From NCBI RefSeq assembly GCF_022809355.1, contig NZ_JAKZMM010000013.1, positions 31,991-95,990 on the forward strand: a DNA stretch of 64,000 nucleotides. The letters run 5' to 3'. This DNA comes from Parabacteroides faecalis (GTDB lineage Bacteria > Bacteroidota > Bacteroidia > Bacteroidales > Tannerellaceae). The notes below the pieces were generated by a model, which did not search any database, had not been told where the DNA came from, and saw nothing but the letters and a program-made list of their open reading frames with translations. Positions 38,756-48,755 of the stretch are shown here, one piece after another (the stretch's first letter is position 1; every line of letters begins with the position of its first letter). The position numbers and the translations under genes are program-made.

Positions 38756-40213
38756 TTATTTCTTTTGCCAGAGAGCATTCATTTCTTCCAGTGTCTTGCC
38801 TTTGGTCTCTGGTACACAACGCCAGACAAATAGCGCGGCAATGACGCAGACGATACCATAAAGGCTATAGGCAAACATCGGACTGAAATCATACAATGCC
38901 GGGAATGTAGATGATACCAGGTAGTTGAAGATCCACTGGAAGGCTACGGCAATGGCAACTGCCTGACCACGGATGGTATTCGGGAAGATCTCGGCAATCA
39001 ATACCCAGCAGATTGGTCCCCATGACATCATAAAGAATGCGGCATAGACGATAATCGACAAGACAGGAATAATTCCTTTAATGCCCCAGTTGTCGCAGAT
39101 GGCCACCATGAAGGCTCCGAATGCCATACCGATAGAACCGATAATCAACAACGGCTTGCGTCCGAAACGATCGACCGTTACGATCGCTACTACGGTAAAG
39201 AGAATATTCACGATTCCCATGATGACTGTTTGCATCATGCCACCGCCTTCTGCTCCGGCACTTTCAAAGATACGAGGTGCGTAGTAAAGGACGGCATTGA
39301 TACCGATGGCTTGCTGGAACACAGAAAGCATAATACCGATGAAGATAACGGCAAACCCGTAGGTAAATAACTTTTCGGTCTTTTCAGTAGCAGTAGCTCT
39401 GATTTCGGCTAAAATTTCGCGGGCTTTGTTAACTCCGTTGATTTTCTCCAGGATAGAAAGTGCAACCTGATGTTGTCCGGTCATAACCAGATAGCGTGGT
39501 GTTTTCGGAACAGTGAAAAGTAACAGACCGAAAGCGGCTGCCGGAATAGCTTCCGAACCGAACATATAGCGCCAGCCTTTCTGAACAGTCCACATATCCG
39601 ATTCCGGACTTAATGAATAAAGTCCTGTAGCGGCATCTTTCAAGACAATCGGGTTGGTATGGTCTCCTAAAATCAGGTAATTGACAAAGTAAACGACCAG
39701 CATACCGAAGATGATGGCAAACTGGTTACAAGAGACGAGTGTTCCTCGTATTTCGGAGGGGGCAATCTCAGCAATGTACATCGGGCAAATGGCTGATGCC
39801 AATCCGACACCAATACCACCGATGATACGATAGAGATTGAAGGCTAACAACAAACTCATATTGGCTTTCCCATATTCCAGGAACAGAAATTCCGGATAAT
39901 AGGAACCTAATGCCGAAAGAAAGAAAAGGACAGCCGCCAGACGCAGCGAATTACGTCGCCCTAATAACGAGGCGAAATAACCGGATACGGCTCCTCCGAT
40001 CACACAGCCGATCAAAGCACTCGACGAAGTAATGCCATGCATGACTTTATCGTAGTGGAAATCGGTTGCTGTCAGGAAGAATCCTTCCAGTCCTTTTTCT
40101 GCTCCGGATATAACAGCTGTATCATATCCAAACAATAGGCCGCCGATAACGGCGACCATTGTTATGGAATATAAGTACAACTTGTTTCCTTCAGTTGTTG
40201 AATGTGCAGTCAT
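38756..40213 (-). CDS. xylE: D-xylose:proton symporter (MFS sugar porter)
   Basis: A 485-residue major facilitator with twelve membrane helices and sugar-porter signatures: GGLLFGYDTAVISGAEKGL in helix 1, GRRNSLRLAA, RIIGGIGVGLASAICPMYIAE, QQAIGINAVLYYAPRIF, DRFGRKPLLIIGS and VPETKGKTLEEM at the end. It imports xylose with a proton. Its start ATG at 40213 overlaps the xylA stop (TAATG), so it is coupled to xylA; an ATG at 40219 inside xylA is less likely. Confidence 0.92.
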   Translation of the reverse strand: MTAHSTTEGNKLYLYSITMVAVIGGLLFGYDTAVISGAEKGLEGFFLTATDFHYDKVMHGITSSSALIGCVIGGAVSGYFASLLGRRNSLRLAAVLFFLSALGSYYPEFLFLEYGKANMSLLLAFNLYRIIGGIGVGLASAICPMYIAEIAPSEIRGTLVSCNQFAIIFGMLVVYFVNYLILGDHTNPIVLKDAATGLYSLSPESDMWTVQKGWRYMFGSEAIPAAAFGLLLFTVPKTPRYLVMTGQHQVALSILEKINGVNKAREILAEIRATATEKTEKLFTYGFAVIFIGIMLSVFQQAIGINAVLYYAPRIFESAGAEGGGMMQTVIMGIVNILFTVVAIVTVDRFGRKPLLIIGSIGMAFGAFMVAICDNWGIKGIIPVLSIIVYAAFFMMSWGPICWVLIAEIFPNTIRGQAVAIAVAFQWIFNYLVSSTFPALYDFSPMFAYSLYGIVCVIAALFVWRCVPETKGKTLEEMNALWQKK

Positions 40214-41529
40214 TAGCAATACATATTGACGATTGCTTCATACAATTCTTGTTTACCGCTGATCTGCTTCGGCTCACCTTGAGTCTTGGCATAAGCCACC
40301 AGTTCTTCCAAGGTCATCTTACCTTTTTCAAATTCTTTACCTTTACCGGCATCGAATGAAGCATAACGATCAGCCAACATTTGCTTGTAAGGTGATTCTT
40401 CCAACAGACGGGCTGCGTTTTCCAAAGCACGTGCCATCGCATCCATACCGGCGATGTGAGCGATAAAGATATCTTCCAGATCGGTTGAGTTACGACGAGT
40501 CTTGGCATCGAAGTTAGTTCCGCCGTTGCCTAAACCACCATTGCGAATGATTTGGATCATGGCTTGGATCAAATCAAAGTTATCAATCGGGAACTGGTCT
40601 GTATCCCATCCGTTCTGATAATCGCCTCGGTTGGCATCGATCGAACCTAACATGCCATTATCTACGGCTACTGCCAGTTCGTGTTCGAATGTATGACCTG
40701 CCAGTGTAGCATGGTTTACTTCGATGTTAACCTTGAAGTCTTTATCCAGGTTGTGTGCTTTCAGGAAGCCGATTACGGTTTCTGTATCGACATCATACTG
40801 ATGTTTGGTCGGTTCCATGGGTTTCGGTTCAACCAAGAATGTACCGGTGAAACCTTTGGCACGAGCGTAATCGCGAGCCATGGTCAGCATCTGAGCCAGA
40901 TGTTCCTTTTCGCGTTTCTGATCGGTATTCAACAAAGACATGTAACCTTCGCGGCCGCCCCAGAATACATAGTTTGTTCCGCCCAGTTCGATAGTAGCAT
41001 CGATGGCATTCTTGATTTGAACAGCAGCACGGGCAACGACATTGAAGTCTGGGTTCGTAGCAGCTCCGTTCATATAACGGGCATGACCGAATACATTGGC
41101 AGTACCCCACAACAGTTTGATACCTGTTTCAGCCTGTTTCTGTTTGGCGTATGCCACGATTTCCTTCAGATTAGCTTCGTATTCTTCGATTGTATCAGCT
41201 TCGTCGCACAAGTCAACGTCGTGGAAGCAATAATATTCGATTCCGATCTTTTGCATGAATTCAAATCCGGCATCCATCTTTTCTTTAGCTGCCTGCAATT
41301 TATCGGGATTACCTTTCCAGGGGAATTGTTTGGTTCCACCACCGAACTGATCGCTTCCCTTAGCGCACAATGTATGCCACCAGGCCATTGAGAATTTCAA
41401 CCAGTCTTTCATCTTCTTGCCCATGATTACTTTTTCGGGATCATAATACCGGAAAGCCATCGGGTTCTTACTTTCTTTTCCTTCGAATTTGATTTTTCCT
41501 ATGCCAGGAAAGTATTCTTTTGTTTCCAT
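40213..41529 (-). CDS. xylA: Xylose isomerase
   Basis: Converts D-xylose to D-xylulose in a TIM barrel using two divalent metal ions. The 438 residues match class II enzymes. Catalytic His is in [10 protein letters not shown], the metal glutamates and aspartates are in [20 protein letters not shown] and [19 protein letters not shown] (written [14 protein letters not shown] here), and [19 protein letters not shown] is the conserved metal-2 segment. Second gene of xylB-xylA-xylE. Confidence 0.97.
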   Translation of the reverse strand: METKEYFPGIGKIKFEGKESKNPMAFRYYDPEKVIMGKKMKDWLKFSMAWWHTLCAKGSDQFGGGTKQFPWKGNPDKLQAAKEKMDAGFEFMQKIGIEYYCFHDVDLCDEADTIEEYEANLKEIVAYAKQKQAETGIKLLWGTANVFGHARYMNGAATNPDFNVVARAAVQIKNAIDATIELGGTNYVFWGGREGYMSLLNTDQKREKEHLAQMLTMARDYARAKGFTGTFLVEPKPMEPTKHQYDVDTETVIGFLKAHNLDKDFKVNIEVNHATLAGHTFEHELAVAVDNGMLGSIDANRGDYQNGWDTDQFPIDNFDLIQAMIQIIRNGGLGNGGTNFDAKTRRNSTDLEDIFIAHIAGMDAMARALENAARLLEESPYKQMLADRYASFDAGKGKEFEKGKMTLEELVAYAKTQGEPKQISGKQELYEAIVNMYC

Positions 41530-41595
41530 GATATAAAATGTTTTATGTTTGTTATTGAATAATTTGTTCTTGTTTTTGTCTTTTGCCGTTCCGGA

Positions 41596-43083
41596 TTATT
41601 GTATCCGGTGTTCCAGTTCCTGTTTCCAGTTTTCGTAAGCCGCCTGGTATTGTTCGGCTTTTGAGGTATCCGGTTCGATGACAGCTATCCGTTCCAGATT
41701 CGAGAAGGCTTCTTCTGTGTTCTGATAGATGCCGGCTCCTAAACCACCTCCGCGAGCTGCTCCGGCAGCACCGTCGGTATCATATAACTCGATGGTTGCA
41801 CCAGTCACTCCGGCTAATGTATCCCGGAAGATCGGACTCAGGAACATATTCGCATGTCCGGCATGGATTTTCTTGACCGGTATGCCCATGCCTTCCATGA
41901 TATCAATACCATATTTAAACGAGAAGACAATACCTTCCTGGGCAGCGCGTATCAGATGGCGGCGATCATGTCGGTTGAAATTGACATTCAGCAACGAACA
42001 TCCGGTTTCTTTGTTTTCGAGCATGCGTTCGGAACCATTGCCGAAAGGAAGGATGCATACGCCTTCACTGCCGATTGCTACTTGCGAAGCCAGTTCGTTC
42101 ATGGCTGCGTATGAAAGACCGTCGGCACCAACCATCTTGCGAATCCAAGAGTTTAGGATTCCTGTTCCGTTAATACACAGTAGAACACCCAGGCGAGGGT
42201 TGTCGGTTGTATGATTGACGTGGGCAAACGTATTTACCCGCGATTTCGGATCGTAGTTGATTTGTCCGTTCACTCCGTAGACAACTCCTGACGTTCCTGC
42301 CGTAGAAGCAATTTCTCCCGGATTGAATACATTCAATGACAAGGCATTGTTCGGCTGATCGCCTGCCCGGTAGGTAATCGGAATACCGGCTTTCAACCCC
42401 AATTCGGCTGCGGCTGCATTGGAAACTTCGCCTTGCAGACCGAAAGTCGGCTTGATATCGGCTATCAAAGAAGCATCAATACCATAATAATCCAATAATT
42501 CGTTGGCCAACGCATTTTGTTGGAAATCCCAAAACATACCTTCCGACAAACCGGAAACCGTCGTGCAGATCTCTCCGCTCAACCGCATGGCGATGTAATC
42601 TCCCGGCAACATGATTTTATATATCCGGTCGAATACCTCCGGTTCGTTTTGTTTTACCCACGCCAATTTGGAGGCTGTGAAATTTCCCGGTGAATTAAGC
42701 AGGTGCGCCAGGCAGTAGTTTTCTCCCAAGTCGTTGAATGCTTTCTGTCCGATTTCAACGGCGCGGGAATCACACCAGATGATAGACGGACGTAAAACCT
42801 GTTTGTTTTTATCCACGCATACCAGTCCGTGCATCTGATAGGAAATACCAATCGAACGGATATCTGCCGGATCGGCTTTCGATTCATCCATAACGGCGGC
42901 AGTAGCCAGTTTCAGATATTCCCACCAACTGTCCGGATTCTGTTCAGCCCAACCGGAGCGGACTGCCATGATCTCTGCTTCTGTTTTGGGATAAAAAGCT
43001 GAAGCAACGCATTTCCCTGTTTCAGCGTTTATCAAACTCGCCTTGACCGACGAGCTGCCAATATCATATCCTAATAAATACAT
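41596..43083 (-). CDS. xylB: Xylulokinase
   Basis: Phosphorylates D-xylulose to xylulose-5-phosphate for the pentose phosphate route. The 495 residues are an FGGY kinase: phosphate loop GYDIGSSSVKASLI at the start, SIGISYQMHGLVCVD with the substrate-binding MHG, IIWCDSRA, STAGTSGVVYGV, and GGGLGAGIYQ near the end. First gene of the xyl operon, 66 bases before xylA, with a candidate promoter and operator upstream. No xylR gene is adjacent. Confidence 0.95.
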   Translation of the reverse strand: MYLLGYDIGSSSVKASLINAETGKCVASAFYPKTEAEIMAVRSGWAEQNPDSWWEYLKLATAAVMDESKADPADIRSIGISYQMHGLVCVDKNKQVLRPSIIWCDSRAVEIGQKAFNDLGENYCLAHLLNSPGNFTASKLAWVKQNEPEVFDRIYKIMLPGDYIAMRLSGEICTTVSGLSEGMFWDFQQNALANELLDYYGIDASLIADIKPTFGLQGEVSNAAAAELGLKAGIPITYRAGDQPNNALSLNVFNPGEIASTAGTSGVVYGVNGQINYDPKSRVNTFAHVNHTTDNPRLGVLLCINGTGILNSWIRKMVGADGLSYAAMNELASQVAIGSEGVCILPFGNGSERMLENKETGCSLLNVNFNRHDRRHLIRAAQEGIVFSFKYGIDIMEGMGIPVKKIHAGHANMFLSPIFRDTLAGVTGATIELYDTDGAAGAARGGGLGAGIYQNTEEAFSNLERIAVIEPDTSKAEQYQAAYENWKQELEHRIQ

Positions 43084-43154
43084 AGCATTATATTTAAGTT
43101 ATTTGGATTTATTTTGATTGATTCTCATCTCATCTTCTATCCGTTTTCTATTTA

Positions 43155-43194
43155 CAAAAGTAATAGATATGCCATCAAATTGTACTTAGTACAA
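43155..43194 (-). promoter_or_regulatory. Promoter and candidate operator of the xyl operon
   Basis: On the minus strand TACTTTTG (43162-43155) is a full -7 match. Upstream, TTGTACTTAGTACAA at 43180-43194 is a perfect dyad about a central base and overlaps the -33 region, so it is a likely repressor site for a xylose regulator encoded elsewhere. Confidence 0.6.
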
Positions 43195-43415
43195 ATATGT
43201 TGTTCAACACACTCACTGTAAATATTTGCGAATTAGGTTTATAAGAGATGAGGCTCAGGCAATATTTTGAGAAAATAATATTCATTTTCAGATGAAATCG
43301 GCAAAGGATGCTGTTGGGTTCTGGAAACAAATTATGGTGATTCCCGTTCAGATTTAATTTCTTTCCTATTTGATTCTTTTGAATTTTTAGTTATAAATTA
43401 TTTGCATCACATAGG

Positions 43416-43503
43416 TGAATTAATTGATTTACCCATATGAATTGATTAATTCACTATTGTGATTTGATTAATTCATAATTGTGAATTATTTAGTTTGTTT
43501 TAA
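43416..43503. repeat. Tandem dyad array B, about four 22-base units
   Basis: Units start at 43416, 43438, 43460 and 43482. Each reads roughly TGAATTGATTAATTCACTAT, so that TTCA...TGAA dyads are joined by an 8-base TTGATTAA spacer. The last unit decays after TGAATTATTTAG. It lies in the divergent gap between xylB and the kinase gene, about 95 bases before the -7 box of the kinase. No other feature was seen in 43195-43415. Confidence 0.75.
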
Positions 43504-43574
43504 GCAAAACAGGAAAAAACGGTTGGGATTTACTTAGTTTTCAGTGAACGTCCACATAAACTCTGTGAATTTTC

Positions 43575-43605
43575 TTCGGTTATTCCAGATTTTTCTGTAA
43601 GTTTG
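43575..43605 (+). promoter_or_regulatory. Promoter of the kinase-transporter pair
   Basis: TAAGTTTG at 43598-43605 fits TAnnTTTG; TTCG at 43575-43578 is a near match to TTTG with a 19-base spacer. The start codon is 30 bases on. Confidence 0.55.
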
Positions 43606-43635
43606 CCTGCAAATTAATGTTTAAAATCAAATATC

Positions 43636-44733
43636 ATGGCAAAAACAAATGATGAATTGCTGGCCATTCTAAGCCAGTTTGCTTTGGAAGAAAAGGTCGT
43701 TTCTGCAGAACCTTTTGGTAATGGACATATCAACGATACGTTAAAAGTCACAACAGATAAAGGTGAGATCAAATATGTATTGCAACGGATCAATCATCTG
43801 GTATTTACCAATGTAGAGATGTTACAACATAATATCCATGTCGTGACAACACATATCCGTGAGAAACTGGAAGCGAAAGGGGAAACGGATATCGATCGGA
43901 AAGTCCTTACTTTCTTGCCTACAAAAGACGGAAAATACTATTATTTTGACGGTGACAGCTACTGGCGTGTCTGTCTTTTCATTCCTCGCAGCAAGAGTTA
44001 TGAGGAAGTAACGCCGGAATTGTCGTACGAAGCCGGTAAGGCATTCGGAGATTTCCAGTTGATGTTGTCGGATCTTCCGGAAGGAACATTAGGAGAAACG
44101 ATTCCGAATTTCCATAATATGGAGTTCCGTTTGCAGCAATTCCATGAGGCAGTTGAGGCAAATGCGGCCGGTCGTCTGGAAGAAGTAAAGGATTTGGTTG
44201 AAGAGATTGAGAAACGGGCTGAAGCCATGTGTATCCAGGAACGCTTGTATCGGGAAGGAAAGCTGAAGAAACGTACTAACCATTGTGATACGAAAGTAAA
44301 TAACATGATGTTTGATGCGGATACCGATAAAGTATTGTGTGTGATCGATCTGGATACGGTTATGCCGGGCTTTGTCTTGTCGGATATCGGTGATTTCATC
44401 CGTACTGCTGCAAACACAGGTGCCGAAGATGATGAAAATCTGGATCATGTAAACGTAAACCTGCCTATCTTCGAGGCTTATACCCGTGGATATATGGAAA
44501 AAGCCAAAGATTTCCTGACTCCGCTTGAAATTAAGATGTTGCCGTATGGCGGTCGTTTGCTGACGTACATGCAGACTGTTCGTTTCTTGACCGATTATCT
44601 GAATGGAGATACTTATTATAAGATTCACAGTCCGAAGCATAACTTGATCCGTACGAAAGCTCAGTTCAAGTTGTTGCAGAGCCTGGAAGCACATGCAGAA
44701 GAAATGGATGGTTTTATGAACCAGTGGTTATAA
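43636..44733 (+). CDS. APH-family sugar kinase, N-acetylhexosamine 1-kinase-like
   Basis: A 365-residue protein of the aminoglycoside phosphotransferase fold. The glycine loop region is FGNGHINDTLKV, the ATP-side lysine region YVLQRIN, the catalytic loop is TNHCDTKVNNMMFD (Asp acting as base, Asn for metal) and the DFG-equivalent is VIDLDTVMPG. The HCDTKVNN form resembles NahK-type N-acetylhexosamine 1-kinases of mucin sugar use. It is 16 bases before an AmpG-like permease, supporting a role with imported amino sugars. Exact substrate not proven. Confidence 0.75.
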   Translation: MAKTNDELLAILSQFALEEKVVSAEPFGNGHINDTLKVTTDKGEIKYVLQRINHLVFTNVEMLQHNIHVVTTHIREKLEAKGETDIDRKVLTFLPTKDGKYYYFDGDSYWRVCLFIPRSKSYEEVTPELSYEAGKAFGDFQLMLSDLPEGTLGETIPNFHNMEFRLQQFHEAVEANAAGRLEEVKDLVEEIEKRAEAMCIQERLYREGKLKKRTNHCDTKVNNMMFDADTDKVLCVIDLDTVMPGFVLSDIGDFIRTAANTGAEDDENLDHVNVNLPIFEAYTRGYMEKAKDFLTPLEIKMLPYGGRLLTYMQTVRFLTDYLNGDTYYKIHSPKHNLIRTKAQFKLLQSLEAHAEEMDGFMNQWL

Positions 44734-44749
44734 ACTCTAAACAAAAACA

Positions 44750-46033
44750 ATGATGAATACCAATCAGCCAAAACATCAGATTTCTCCGGTCGCATGGGTT
44801 CCGACCGTTTACTTCGCCATGGGTATGCCTTTCGTGGTATTGAACATGGTGACTGCTTTAATGTTTAAAGGACTGGGTATCTCGGATGCCCAGATTGCCT
44901 TCTGGACTTCGGTAATTATGTTTCCATGGACGATCAAGCCGTTGTGGAGTCCGTTCCTGGAAATGTTCAAGACCAAAAAGTTCTTTGTCGTACTGACGCA
45001 GTTCTGTTCCGGTATCTTTTTCGGACTGGTGGCCTTGTCGTTGCAGTTGCCGAACTTCTTTGCGGTATCCATTGCCTTATTGGCCGTGATTGCCTTTAGC
45101 GGTGCCACGCATGATGTGGCAACCGACGGTGTCTATATGGCCGTTTTGGATAAAGACGATCAAGCCAAGTATATCGGCTGGCAAGGAGCTTTTTATAATG
45201 TGGCGAAGCTGGCGGCTACCGGCGGTTTGGTGTATCTGGCCGGTTATTTGATTGAACATGTGGGTGTCGTTCAGGCCTGGATGTTGATCATGGGTTGCTG
45301 TGGTGCTATCATGCTCTTGCTGGGATTATACCACTGGAAGATGTTGCCAAGCGATAAAGCAGTATCAGAGAATCGGGTTACTTCTGCCGCAGATACATGG
45401 AATGCTTTGAAAGATGTGATCCTTACATTCTTTCAGAAGAAGTATATTGCCTTATATATTCTGTTTATCATTCTGTATCGCTTTGCAGAAGGTTTGGTGA
45501 TGAAGATCGTTCCCTTGTTCCTCAAAGCTCCTTTGGCTGATGGTGGATTAGGTCTGACCGAGCAACAGATCGGATTGTATTATGGTTCGTTTGGAGCGGC
45601 AGCCTTTGTGCTGGGTTCTTTTATGGCCGGTTATTACATTTCTCATAGCGGATTGAAGAAGACGTTGTTTACCTTGTGCTGCGTATTCAACTTCCCGTTC
45701 GTCGTTTATCCTTTGTTGGCTCTTTACCAGCCGGATTCTCCTTGGCTGATCGGTGGTGCCATCACGTTTGAATACTTCGGATACGGATTCGGGTTTGTCG
45801 GACTAACGTTGTTTATGATGCAACAGGTAGCTCCCGGAAAGCATCAGATGGCGCATTATGCTTTTGCGTCGGGAATTATGAATCTGGGTGTAATGATTCC
45901 GGGAATGATCAGTGGTTTCTTGAGTGACTGGTTGGGTTATGCGCAGTACTTTATTGTGGTTCTGTTTGCCGCCATACCGGTTTTGATTCTGGTCCGTTTC
46001 CTTCCGTTTACCTATCCTGACGAGAAGAAGTAA
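44750..46033 (+). CDS. AmpG-like MFS transporter
   Basis: A 427-residue permease with about twelve membrane helices. The start PVAWVPTVYFAMGMPFVVLN, IAFWTSVIMFPWTIKPLWSPFLE and SGATHDVATDGVYM segments are typical of the AmpG/PAT group, which carries muropeptides or related amino sugars into the cytoplasm. In Bacteroidetes such permeases often sit in amino-sugar loci, consistent with the upstream kinase. The next codon is also ATG, so the start could be 44753. A terminator follows. Confidence 0.83.
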   Translation: MMNTNQPKHQISPVAWVPTVYFAMGMPFVVLNMVTALMFKGLGISDAQIAFWTSVIMFPWTIKPLWSPFLEMFKTKKFFVVLTQFCSGIFFGLVALSLQLPNFFAVSIALLAVIAFSGATHDVATDGVYMAVLDKDDQAKYIGWQGAFYNVAKLAATGGLVYLAGYLIEHVGVVQAWMLIMGCCGAIMLLLGLYHWKMLPSDKAVSENRVTSAADTWNALKDVILTFFQKKYIALYILFIILYRFAEGLVMKIVPLFLKAPLADGGLGLTEQQIGLYYGSFGAAAFVLGSFMAGYYISHSGLKKTLFTLCCVFNFPFVVYPLLALYQPDSPWLIGGAITFEYFGYGFGFVGLTLFMMQQVAPGKHQMAHYAFASGIMNLGVMIPGMISGFLSDWLGYAQYFIVVLFAAIPVLILVRFLPFTYPDEKK

Positions 46034-46072
46034 GTAATCAGAAGGGAATCATCTGATTCCCGGATATAATTC

Positions 46073-46119
46073 AGGCACGAATTTCACCTGTTTTCCAGAT
46101 GTGAAATTCGTGCCTTTCT
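46073..46119. terminator. Terminator between AmpG-like and GH2 genes
   Basis: Perfect stem AGGCACGAATTTCAC (46073-46087) with GTGAAATTCGTGCCT (46101-46115), followed by TTCTTTTC. The two flanking genes converge on it. Confidence 0.85.
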
Positions 46120-46128
46120 TTTCACTTC

Positions 46129-48636
46129 TTATTCGGCTTTTAAGATCAGTTTCGCACTCTTGACTCCAGGAGCAGAAGCTTCGAACGTAATTGTTCCGGC
46201 TTCTTCTGCAGACTGTACGATGGCTGTGAGCTGTCCGCTGAATAGCTTCATTTGCGGTTCTTGGAATGATTCCAGACTGGCACTGTTTCCGTTGGCAGCA
46301 GCCCGGAAGGTTCCGGCGCCTTTCACCTTGAATTTGATTTGTCGGGTTTCATTCGGACAGAAGTTTCCGTCTTTATCCACAATCTTGACATTGATGAACG
46401 ACAAGTCTTTTCCATCAGCCTGAAGCTGATCGCGGTCGGCTGTCAGAACGATGTGATGCGGCTTGCCGGCTGTATGGATTTCTGCTTCATCTACGGCCTT
46501 TCCATTTTCATCATAAGCAACCACCTTTACAGTGCCCGGTTCGTATTTCGTATTCATCCACATCAGGCGGTAACGTTTCTGCCGTTCGAAGCTCTTTTGA
46601 GCTGCTTCGGTATAACTGCTGTCTATTTCAACGCTGAGGTCTTTTGTCCGTTTACCTTGGCTCTTTCCATTGATGAACAGTTCAGCCGAAGGATAATTGG
46701 TATAAACAAAGACTGGCGTTACTTCGCCCTCGCGTCCTTCCCAGTTCCAATGAGGCAGAATGTGCAAGGTCTTTTCGCCTTTATTCCAGTGAGAACGGTA
46801 CAGGTAATAACGATCCTTCGGAATACCAGCCAGGTCAATGATACCGAACAGCGAACTGTGGCTGGGCCAATTGGTATAATACGGAGTCGGTTCACCTAGG
46901 TAGTCGAAGCCGGTCCACACAAATTCGCCCATACAATAGGGCAGATCTTCGTGCTGGATAAAGTCATCTTCCGGCAGGTTTGACCAGCTGCAATGTTCTA
47001 CGTCGTATGATGAACTCTGATGGTCATCGTAAACGGCCATGGCTTTTCGTTCAACCGGGAATTTATAGACGCCTCTTGAACTGACTGTCGAAGCCGTTTC
47101 ACTTCCCAAAATGACTTGTTGCGGCAGTTTGGCGTAATTGGTCTGATAACGGAACGGACGATAATTGAATCCCGGAACATCCATGATGGCGGCAAAGTTG
47201 TTGTTGACAACAGCATCCGGCGCATCCATACCTTGGGTAATCGGTCGGGTAGGATCTTCCCGGTGACAGATATCTTGCAGGAAGCGGGCTACTTTACAAC
47301 CTCCTTCGTCCCATTGCGTCGGTACTTCATTACCGATACACCACATCACGACACTTGGATTGTTCCGATAATGATGGATAAGGTTTATCAGGTCTTTTTC
47401 AGCCCATTCGTCGAACAAGGTATGATAGCCGTTGGCACATTTCGCCTTGTCCCATTCGTCGAAGCTTTCGGCCATCAGCATCATTCCCATCTCGTCGCAG
47501 GCACGGACCAGTTCGGGAGCCGGCATGTTGTGGGAAGTTCGGATCGCATTACAACCCATGTCTTTCAGCATCCGGATTTGCCGGCGGATGGCTGCATCAT
47601 TGACCGCAGCACCCAACGGACCTAAATCATGGTGATTGCAAACACCTTTGAATACGGTACGTTGTCCGTTCAGGAAGAAACCTTTGTCGGGGATAATTTC
47701 GATGGAGCGGATTCCGAACTGGGTTGTATATTCATCCTTCAGCTGATCTTCTCCTTTATAGACATTCGAAATGGCGGTGTATAAAGTAGGATGTTCGGGC
47801 GACCAGAGTTCCGGATCTTCTACGATAAACTCCTGCACCAACACGTCTTTGTTGTAAACAATGTCGGTGAGAGGTTGTATTTTCTCTTGCAACCGACTGC
47901 CGTCTGGTTTGCATAAGATAGTCTTGATACGGTATTGGCTCGGATCAGCCTGCTCCGGCAGATTGACTTTTGTCTCAACTCTGACGCGGGCAAACTTATC
48001 ATTCACCTGCGGAGTTGTAATGTAAGTTCCCCAAATAGGGATATAAGCATCTTCCGTTACGACTACGTGTACGTTCCGATATAAACCGGCTCCCGGATAC
48101 CAACGGGAAGATTCCGGCATGTTTTCCAGGCGGACAGCCAGCGTGTTGCTTTTCCCGGCCTCGATGAAAGGTGTGATGTCAAACCAGAATGAGTTATACC
48201 CGTAAGGCCAATAGCCTACTTTCTTACCATTTATATATACTTGGGCATGACTCATCGCTCCGTCGAAAAGAATGAAGGCCTTTTTACCGGGAGCGAATTG
48301 TGGAATATCCAGTGTAGTCCGGTACCAGCCGACACCGACAAAAGGCAGACCTCCGGTTCGTCCGGCATGTTCCATAGCTTCCTTTTGCCCGTCTTGTGAG
48401 ATGGCAACATTCTGCTTGTCGTTGTGGATACTGAACGGACCGTAAATGGCCCAGTCGTGAGGAACGGTAACCGACTGCCATTGGCTGTCGTCGAATGAAG
48501 GTTGAACGGATTCAGGATTGTCTTCGCGGGTAAATTTCCAGCCCTTTTCCAACAGAAACTCTGTTCTGACCTGGGCAGAAACGCTGGAAAGAAATCCGAC
48601 GATTCCCATGAGGGATAGCATACAAGTTCTTTTCAT
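46129..48636 (-). CDS. Secreted GH2 beta-galactosidase-like enzyme
   Basis: An 835-residue exported glycoside hydrolase of family 2 with signal peptide (MKRTCMLSLMGIVGFLSSVSA). N-terminal jelly roll (VTVPHDWAIYGPF, VGVGWYRTTLDIP), Ig-like domain, TIM barrel with acid/base E437 in WCIGNEVPTQW and nucleophile E513 in LGSETASTV, then two C-terminal beta domains (the last about residues 720-835, LTADRDQLQADGKDLSFINV). Shorter barrel and extra Ig-like domains mark it as a different GH2 subgroup from the enzyme at 6187. Substrate inferred only in general terms (beta-galactosides). Confidence 0.9.
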   Translation of the reverse strand: MKRTCMLSLMGIVGFLSSVSAQVRTEFLLEKGWKFTREDNPESVQPSFDDSQWQSVTVPHDWAIYGPFSIHNDKQNVAISQDGQKEAMEHAGRTGGLPFVGVGWYRTTLDIPQFAPGKKAFILFDGAMSHAQVYINGKKVGYWPYGYNSFWFDITPFIEAGKSNTLAVRLENMPESSRWYPGAGLYRNVHVVVTEDAYIPIWGTYITTPQVNDKFARVRVETKVNLPEQADPSQYRIKTILCKPDGSRLQEKIQPLTDIVYNKDVLVQEFIVEDPELWSPEHPTLYTAISNVYKGEDQLKDEYTTQFGIRSIEIIPDKGFFLNGQRTVFKGVCNHHDLGPLGAAVNDAAIRRQIRMLKDMGCNAIRTSHNMPAPELVRACDEMGMMLMAESFDEWDKAKCANGYHTLFDEWAEKDLINLIHHYRNNPSVVMWCIGNEVPTQWDEGGCKVARFLQDICHREDPTRPITQGMDAPDAVVNNNFAAIMDVPGFNYRPFRYQTNYAKLPQQVILGSETASTVSSRGVYKFPVERKAMAVYDDHQSSSYDVEHCSWSNLPEDDFIQHEDLPYCMGEFVWTGFDYLGEPTPYYTNWPSHSSLFGIIDLAGIPKDRYYLYRSHWNKGEKTLHILPHWNWEGREGEVTPVFVYTNYPSAELFINGKSQGKRTKDLSVEIDSSYTEAAQKSFERQKRYRLMWMNTKYEPGTVKVVAYDENGKAVDEAEIHTAGKPHHIVLTADRDQLQADGKDLSFINVKIVDKDGNFCPNETRQIKFKVKGAGTFRAAANGNSASLESFQEPQMKLFSGQLTAIVQSAEEAGTITFEASAPGVKSAKLILKAE

Positions 48637-48660
48637 ACGTGAGTTGTGTTAATTAGTTTA

Positions 48661-48709
48661 TTTGTCTATCCTACAAATATAGCGTATATTTGCATACTCG
48701 CAACACAAA
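48661..48709. promoter_or_regulatory. Overlapping divergent promoters with palindromic -7 boxes
   Basis: Plus strand: TTTG 48661-48664, 20 bases, TATATTTG 48685-48692, for the dcu gene. Minus strand: TATATTTG (48681-48674) with TTG at 48703-48701, 19 bases, for the GH2 gene. The two -7 boxes form CAAATATA-GCG-TATATTTG, so both polymerases use the same DNA. Confidence 0.75.
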
Positions 48710-48755
48710 TGTGGCATTTCGTCCTGTTGCATGCAATGTTTAAATCATTATTTAT

